Below are positions 57,950 through 64,000 of a stretch of DNA of 64,000 nt, one piece after another. Made by a program: the position numbers and the translations under genes. Position 1 is the first letter of the stretch. Every line of letters starts with the position of its first letter. Source of the stretch: Jaltomata sinuosa. Lineage: Eukaryota; Streptophyta; Magnoliopsida; Solanales; Solanaceae. The DNA lies in contig QJPP01001532.1 in NCBI GenBank assembly GCA_003996215.1, forward strand, positions 406,486 to 470,485. Direction: 5' to 3'. Below the pieces are notes generated by a model. It saw only the letters and a program-made list of their open reading frames with translations. It had not been told where the DNA came from and made no database searches.

Positions 57950-60200
57950 TGTAAAAACTAGGTTCGTCATTACGGATAAACCTTTCGTGCCAAGCTTAGA
58001 GTTAGAAAACATTCGAGTTTGGGAGTTGAAAATTCTGGGCTAGGCTAGTCTCGATCAGTTTTGGAGCAAGGTATGGTCTAGGGCAATCCAGGTGAGGATT
58101 AGATAATGTGTCTTGTATTGAGCTAGTTTTCCATATAGCTAAAACATAGAGGAGTTCAAGGTACTTTTCAAAAGTGAATTTGGGTAAGTGAAACTCCTGA
58201 TATCAAGGTTGACGTGAAGGGGTTATTCCGGGACGTCGGGGATTCAAGGTGTGTTGTAAAATGGGCACTTTTGGTGAAATTTATGACTTTCTGTCCCATG
58301 TCAACCACTATCGCTATCACGACCTTCGCTATAGAGGAGAAATTACCGCTATAGCGAAAGTCAATGGCGGTCAGCCTCTGCCATAGCGGCCGGCTCTGCT
58401 ACGACGGTACCGCTATAGTGGAGTGCGGACCGCTATAGTGGATTAAGTTAGAATTTATGCAGAAAACTTTCTCAAAATGTTCAGTTTTTCCTCAACTGCA
58501 TTTTGGAGAAGGGCAGTGCGATTTTAGGCGAACTTACTCAGTTTTGCATCTTTTTTCATCCCAAAGGTAAGGATTCTACTCCCCCAACTTAGTACTTTAA
58601 TTCCCACGGAGTAGAATTACTAGTTGTGGGCTTGGGGAAAGGTTGGATTGACCTAGGAATGGTAGAATCCAGGGAAAAAGGGAATTCTAGGGCATAGTAG
58701 TTCTTGGGTCTTGATATTATTGTTGGGTTATGATCAATTAGTCATAATTCTCTAAATGTATCCGTAAAAATGAGAAACTTAGGTGAATTAATGGTGGGAA
58801 AGCCAGGGAATGAGTGGAGCGATCATAGTTTGGCCTGGGGATTGGGATTTTGTATAATCCGGGTATTTTAGGCCAGTAAATTGATTGTAGTTATTGTATG
58901 TTATTTTAGACCAAGAACAAGCAAGAGCTTCGAGAAATGGAAAGGTTTTGATTCAATAGAGTTGTTGAATAATTCGAGGTAGGTGATGGTTGTTGTTTTC
59001 CAATATGCAATATGTGTTCATGTATTAATGCTTAGTATTGTATGAGTTGCATGCTTAGGAAATGGTTTATGAATGTCTAACTATCTAGTTATCAGTCTTG
59101 TGGAATGAACTAGGTGTTATTGCTTGCTGGTTTACAAGTGTGCTTTTGTTCATTGTTGTTGTTGACTGTTGGATGTGTGATATTCGGTTGGCTCGGGTAC
59201 CACGCCTGATACATGTTACTTATTGGTTGGCTCGAGTACCATGCCTGGTACAGGATACTTATCGGTTGGCTCGGGTACCACGCCTGGTATAGGTTTGATA
59301 ATGGTTGGCTCGGGTACCACACCTAATACAGGTTTGATAATGGTTGGCTCGGGTACCACGCCTGGTACGGGTTTGATTTATTGCATTGATTATATTTATC
59401 GATGGTTCCATGAGTGGACCGAGTTGTATTCTTGAATTGTGATTATTGCATATGATTCATGAGAGGCCGGGTGATTATATTGAATGTGAGGTTGGTCTTG
59501 GTGTAGACCGGGGTTGCATGTTTAACACTTAGGTGGTGTTAGGGGGATCTCGGGGTGGGTCCGGACTATGTGAAAAGGTTATATATATTGTTGTCATTGA
59601 GTGTGTCAATGGTTGTTGTTTGGTTACATGTGGTTGATAAGCTAAGGAAGAGACTTGTAGTCTTCTTATATTGTTGGCTTGTTTACATGTTTACTTACTT
59701 TACTCAGCTTTGGTTTATTGTTCATATTTTATTTATTGGAGCTGGCCGATGATCCTACCAGTACACGATTGTTGTGTACTGATTCTGCACTTGCTTTTTT
59801 TTTTTGTGAGTATAGGAAATCTTCCGGCGGCTGACACGCGACCTCATTGTAGTCCCAGCGTTTCCAGATCTCAAGGGTGAGCTACTTCGGTCGAGCTACC
59901 TTGTCATCTTCATTTAGTTATAGCCCACTTGTTTCGGGCTTAAACTCTTATTTATTTGGGGTTGCATCCCTGTATTCTAGACTTGGTAGATATTTTGGTA
60001 CGATGACCTTCAGGTTCTTGGGAGGATTTTTCACAGATTCTTATTATGTTAGTATTTGAGATATTGAATGTTAGTTTATTTTATGCAACTGGTTTTAGGC
60101 TGTTAGGTTTGCTAAGTGTTGGATCGATATTGGTTCTCTCATCCCGGGGGGGGGGGGGAATTTTGGGCGGGTGCCACTCACGATGGTCTGGGTCGTGACA
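57950..60200 (+). repeat. E4 3' LTR
   Basis: Ends GGGTCGTGACA followed by TSD AATAA. Contains a palindrome array (58310-58442), a five-unit minisatellite (59186-59380) and a G13 run (60146-60158) absent from the 5' LTR. Confidence 0.87.
59186..59380. repeat. 39-bp minisatellite, 5 units (E4 3' LTR)
   Basis: Exact 39-bp period. The same unit number as in the 5' LTR indicates the array predates insertion. Confidence 0.92.
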
Positions 60201-60320
60201 AATAAGGAAGTCATTTTTCTCATTTTTAAGGCACTTGTGTTCCTAGAAAAAATATTTTTCAAAAATTTTGTCCAACAAAACATGAAAAAATAAGAAAATA
60301 TTTTCTTCGTACCAAATATA
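60201..60320. mobile_element. MITE, right part (split by E4)
   Basis: The right terminus CTTCGTACCAAATATA pairs with the left terminus at 38612-38630. Confidence 0.6.
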
Positions 60321-60339
60321 TAGGTGTGTTTTAGTATAA

Positions 60340-60412
60340 TAATTCATAATTGTGTTTGTCCCACTCAATAATAGCATAATTCATAATTGTGTTCGTCCCA
60401 CTCTAATAATAT
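60340..60412. repeat. 37-bp tandem duplication
   Basis: AATTCATAATTGTGTTTGTC (60341) recurs at 60378 with one difference. Nothing else is recognised in 60413-60780. Confidence 0.75.
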
Positions 60413-60794
60413 TCAAATATCTCCGTTGAAACATTGACATGAAATTATTTTATTCTAATAAATTTAGTCAGAAATGATTGATCACGCAAATGTAGAATTA
60501 TTTATCTAATCCACATAAAACTTGATCTCATATAGGTTATTTATTTACATATGGAAGCACAACTATATCTTGGCGTTCAATGAAGTAAATAGTAATTGCC
60601 ATTTTTTAAAATCATAGTCATCCATAAATAAAGTCGGGAATGTGATTGATTGAGATCATGACTCAAGATATTTAGAAAATGTGTGATTTTTTTTAAAAGG
60701 GATATTTCAACTACAATGTACGAAGAAAATACTATATATATAGCTCAACTAAAGGAAGGATACATTAAAAAATGAAAATAAAACATATTCACGA

Positions 60795-60959
60795 AAGTTC
60801 TTCTTCACACATGATTTTCAATAAAATGGTGAGATAGATATTCAACAGATCCGTTCAAGTGACAATCTTGCAGATTTATTCGCTAAGGCATTTGCAACAT
60901 CAACATTTGAGAAGCTGAGATATAATATCGAAATACGTCTTCGTAGAGATAACATGTGA
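60795..60959 (+). pseudogene. Ty1/copia pol C-terminus remnant
   Basis: A 55-codon stretch matches the end of copia-type RNase H: FFFTHDFQ, one TAA, then NGEIDIQQIRSSDNLADLF and TSTFEKLRYNI, finishing at TGA 60957. Upstream pol sequence is absent or frameshifted. A different superfamily from all other elements here. Confidence 0.8.
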
Positions 60960-61175
60960 AGTTTTTATCCGGAGAAATAAAATATGGGTTGCACTCTTTT
61001 TCCCTTAACCAAGGTTTTGTTCATTGAATTTTTTCGGTAAGGTTTTTAATAAGGCAGCACTCAAAACGTATTACAAAATGTGTGTACTCTTTTTTCTTCA
61101 CTAGATTTTTTCTCACTGAATTTTTTCTAGTAAGATTTTAACGAGACACATTATCTACGGACATCCAATGAGAAG

Positions 61176-61433
61176 TGTTATGTAATACTCATTCATTGAA
61201 TGGATGTCCACAAATATTCACTAGGTTACATGAACCCTTTTGTAGATAAAAATGTATCTATTAGTTTGAGCACTTAATATTTGTGACATTTGAAGTGATT
61301 TGTCATACTATAAATTAAGATGTTATTCACCATTGTAAGACATACTTGAATAGAAGAAATGTTCTCTCCTCTTTATACACCTCTTGTCTAAGATATCTTA
61401 CTTTGTATTATTTCATTTACTATCAATTTTACA
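61176..61433 (+). repeat. Probable copia 3' LTR
   Basis: 258 bp from TGTTATGTAATA to CAATTTTACA, a TG...CA segment downstream of the copia pol fragment. The 216 bp between (60960-61175) would be the element's 3' untranslated region. No TSD could be verified. Confidence 0.5.
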
Positions 61434-61780
61434 AGACCTTTTTCATTTTGAAGAAAACTTTTGATAAAATACACGTTAAAAATACTTTTTAAAAGTTTGA
61501 CAAAACATTAACTGCTATTTATTAAAATTAATAAGCTAAACATAAACTGTTTTTCACCAAAATACCTTTTTAAAAAAAACACTTGTCGAAATGGGGAATA
61601 TGAGTATCTAACCCATTACATTTTTTTTTAGTTTTATGACCTTTTTATAAGAGATCTTCATTTTTTAAATATAAGAAATTTTATTTTTACACATAAGAGA
61701 TCTGAAAAGACCACTTAATTTCAAATTGTAGGTGATATTTTTATCTCATTTCCTTTGTCAAAATAAGCAAATTTTAGAAA
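61434..61780. other. AT-rich intergenic stretch
   Basis: No ORF or recognisable repeat termini. Confidence 0.4.
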
Positions 61781-61964
61781 TTGGGCCAAACAAGGTATAA
61801 TTTTTTTAAAAAGGACTGGTGTGAAAATCTCCAAATTGTTAAACCTCAATTGTAGAGCAGATATTCGAAATTGTTAAAACCCCAATAGCCCTAAATTATT
61901 CCTTGGCCGCCGAGTTAGTTTTGCAGTTCCATTCCTCTTTGGTCCTGAGTTGCATTCCACAAGA
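61781..61964 (+). promoter_or_regulatory. PES: PES proximal promoter / 5' UTR
   Basis: Contains TGGGCC (61782-61787), a site-II-type motif, and GCCCTAAA (61888-61895), a partial telo-box. Both are commonly enriched near start codons of plant ribosome-biogenesis genes (established knowledge). The transcription start is not determinable from sequence alone. Confidence 0.45.
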
Positions 61965-63479
61965 ATGCCGAAGCATTATAGACCTGCGGTAAGTAGCCAC
62001 AATTATTGATTAGAAAGATAAGTTTCCTTTTCAATTTGGATTGAATATCAATTTTGTTGTTTTTACAGGGAAAGAAAAAAGAAGGAAATGCAGCAAGATA
62101 TATTACAAGATCACAAGCTGTCAAATACCTTCAAGTCAGTTTATCACTCTTCAGGTATGAATCCTTTTTTTTGTGGCAATGAGAAGAATAAGTTATTTTG
62201 GTTCGGTCTTAGAATGCTCCCATATAAAAAATATATGGTTTTATGGTGTATCTGCTATTGGTTGCATAATCAGTGGCGGAGCTAGGTTGAAGAAAGGGAT
62301 TCAAATTATACTGTTCAAATAGGGAAATAATGGTTTTTTTTTTTGCTTATATATAAGCTGTTGAATCCGCCTGACTCACTGACATAAGGATTTTTTTTGG
62401 TGAAGTGGCAAAGGGGTTAGGAAATTGCTACTTGTATTTTTCTTTTTGAGGTGTAAGCTTTTTGATGTCTTTATTAGAATGCAGTTAATGTCAAAACTTT
62501 AATTTTCATGGAAAGGATTTAGGGACGACTCAATAAACAATGCCTCAGTTCTGAACTAGTTGGAGTCGGTTATATGTGTTTGCTTTTAACAGTACGCTCT
62601 ACTAGGGCCTTCTTTAGGGAAGATCATTTAAGACCTTTTGTTGTTTTCTGTGGATTCAGGAAGCTATGCATCTTGAAAGGTATTTTCCCCCGTGAACCAA
62701 AGAAGAAGGTTAAAGGAAACCACCATACCTACTATCACACCAAAGATATTTTGTTTCTTAAACATGAGCCCTTACTTGACAAGTTCAGAGAAATGCGAGC
62801 CTATGAGAAGAAGATTAAGAAAGCTGTCTCAAAGAAAAATAGGGATCTTGCTCAACGCCTGTTAACTCGCAAGCCCACTTATACCCTTGACATGCTTATT
62901 CGAGAGAGGTTAGTTTGTTTATCCCATCATTGTTTTTCAAATTAGCCAGCACCATGCCTGCTACTTAACTACTATTGATTGTTCTAGGTACCCTAAATTC
63001 ATTGATGCACTGAGGGATTTGGATGACTGCCTTAGCATGGTACACTTGTTTGCTGCATTGCCTGCTGTAGAGAGAGAAAAGATACCCGTACACCGTGTCC
63101 ATAACTGCCGAAGGTGAAACCATTTTTTCAGGTCTAGTTGATAGTGTTATTTGTTTACCTATACACATACTTATCAAACTTACTCTTATCATGGGTTAGG
63201 TTGGGTCATGAATGGCAGGCCTACATTTCTCGCACTCATAGACTAAGGAAGACATTTATATCAGTGAAAGGAATATATTATCAGGTATTATGACTTTTGT
63301 AGTTCATTTAATTCCCACGAACATGGTGATGTTTTTTCTTAGCTTGATTTACTAGTCGCTCTCTGCAGGCAGAAATAGATGGGCAGAAAATCACCTGGTT
63401 AACTCCACATGCGTTGCAACAAGTACTTCCCGATGATGTTGACTACAACATCATGCTGACTTTCTTGGAATTTTATGAG
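61965..63479 (+). CDS. PES: Pescadillo homologue (5' six exons, partial)
   Basis: PES works in the PeBoW complex (PES-BOP1-WDR12) in nucleoli and is needed for maturation of the large ribosomal subunit rRNAs. Exons: 61965-61988, 62069-62154, 62660-62908, 62988-63113, 63200-63284 and 63369-63479, joining in frame to 227 residues. The start MPKHYRPAGKKKEGNAARYI is the typical plant N-terminus. Other conserved stretches are CILKGIFPREPKKK, RDLDDCLSMVHLFAALP, HNCRRL, EWQAYISR, KGIYYQAEI and LTFLEFYE. These belong to the N-terminal Pescadillo domain; the downstream BRCT domain lies outside the window. All donors are GT except intron 6, which appears to use GC (GAG|GCGAGT). No stops or frameshifts are present, so the gene looks functional. 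The next exon is not visible before 64000. Confidence 0.95.
62271..62420. repeat. Dispersed repeat-like segment in PES intron 2
   Basis: Begins CAGTGGCGGAGCTAGGTTGA, resembling a common Solanaceae non-coding repeat that starts with GTGGCGGAGC. It contains a T14 run. Boundaries are uncertain. Confidence 0.4.
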
Positions 63480-64000
63480 GCGAGTAACATTTGTGTATAT
63501 CATTATTTTGAATTTGTATTTGTGTTTGTGGTGTTGCTGGTAGAGTAATTCAACTTAAGACCCCTTTATAGTACACGTCTTGATCATTTCCTTGAGTCTG
63601 CAACTTCTGCTGGAGAGTTGAGCAAAATAGTAATTCGTGTTGGTGAGCCATCCTTTTAACTGCATACCTGTACAAAGGCAAATATGGCTAGTATGTTGAG
63701 ATTGAAATGGAAAATTTACCTGTATGCGTTCATTATATCATGTTCTCTTGCCCATTCTCTTGCAATTGTCCGCAACGCTAGTTAATTGAAGTGGACTGTT
63801 GTAAGTACTTTTATCAAAGATTTACTTTGGTAAAGTTGTACACCTCTCCTTTTATTTGGAAAGGGAGAGCATTTTTCTTGCTTCTATCTCAGTCTTTCAT
63901 AGATTTACATTGTTAGAGTTATATGCACATGTGTATTACTTACCTTTCCAAGAAAGGAGTTGTATGCTACTTGTTGAATCTAAAGAGGGGGGGGGGGGGG
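63480..64000 (+). other. PES: PES intron 6 (incomplete) to window end
   Basis: No continuation of the conserved protein after LEFYE is found in any frame, so this is read as intron. The window ends in G14 (63987-64000), which may mark a low-quality or gap-adjacent end. Confidence 0.5.

Larger units (their letters stand above)
38888..60200 (+). mobile_element. Chromovirus E4 (Tekay-like), full length, defective, hosting E5 and E6
   Basis: A complete Ty3/gypsy chromovirus flanked by TSD AATAA (38883-38887 and 60201-60205), inserted in a MITE. LTRs are 38888-41142 and 57950-60200 (2255 and 2251 bp), with start bases decayed (CGTAACGACC and TGTAAAAACT) and ends intact (TGACA). Its RNase H is split at 44605 by a nested solo LTR. 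Without the insert the element is about 9.7 kb. The polypurine tract before 57950 is not recognisable. Several stops and frameshifts make it inactive. Confidence 0.88.

Noticed and set aside
59186..59380. CRISPR-like array (39-bp periodic repeats)
   Set aside because: Units are contiguous with no unique spacers, lie inside a plant LTR, and occur identically placed in the partner LTR. This is a minisatellite.
62574..62945. Stand-alone 123-residue ORF
   Set aside because: It is PES exon 3 read through intron sequence on both sides. The true exon is 62660-62908.

Overview
This is nuclear DNA from a flowering plant, most likely a Solanaceae (nightshade-family) species. The evidence is the nested Ty3/gypsy chromovirus (Tekay/Del-like) retrotransposons with termini of the TGTCATGCCCC, TGTAACACCCC and TGTAACGACC types, an Athila-type element, several miniature TIR elements, and one intron-containing housekeeping gene. 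The family assignment rests on remembered resemblance, not on a search. There are no operons, bacterial genes or CRISPR arrays.

The only conventional gene is at the right edge (from 61965, + strand). It is the 5' part of PESCADILLO (PES), a nucleolar ribosome-biogenesis factor. Six exons encoding 227 residues join in frame, and the gene runs off the window.

Nearly everything to the left is a transposon graveyard whose nesting order can be read from target-site duplications (TSDs). (1) 971-3776 is a minus-strand Tekay-type LTR with a scrap of internal sequence to its left. (2) A second minus-strand LTR fragment (4429-4802, resuming at 15317) is interrupted by a 3.67-kb solo LTR (4803-15311, TSD TAGGA). 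That solo LTR is itself interrupted by an almost intact non-autonomous Athila-like element (6643-13473, TSD GTGGC) with one open gag-protease frame and no reverse transcriptase. (3) 16016-17298 holds a near-perfect 386-bp inverted duplication. (4) A plus-strand chromovirus (17455-33280), truncated in its integrase, has a second chromovirus (18881-27979, TSD TGAGC) inside its 5' LTR. (5) 33281-38887 is AT-rich and packed with TIR elements: a 159-bp MITE, a 1.1-kb TIR element with a large polypurine tract, a 609-bp fold-back element, a 937-bp MULE-like element with a perfect 9-bp TSD, and a direct segmental duplication. (6) A MITE near 38.6 and 60.3 kb is split by a chromovirus (38888-60200, TSD AATAA). 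That chromovirus holds a solo LTR (44606-56217), which in turn holds a minus-strand chromovirus (46517-55540). (7) A 3' fragment of a Ty1/copia element lies at 60795-61433, just upstream of PES.

All chromovirus coding regions are pseudogenes with many stops and frameshifts. The Athila gag-protease frame is the only long open transposon ORF. The most unusual observations are an approximately 86-bp piece of plastid 16S rDNA inside a retrotransposon LTR, arrays of short GC-rich palindromes that recur in four unrelated LTR families, the 386-bp inverted duplication flanked by a 10-bp repeat, and a probable GC-AG intron in PES. I found no evidence for a new enzymatic or defence system.
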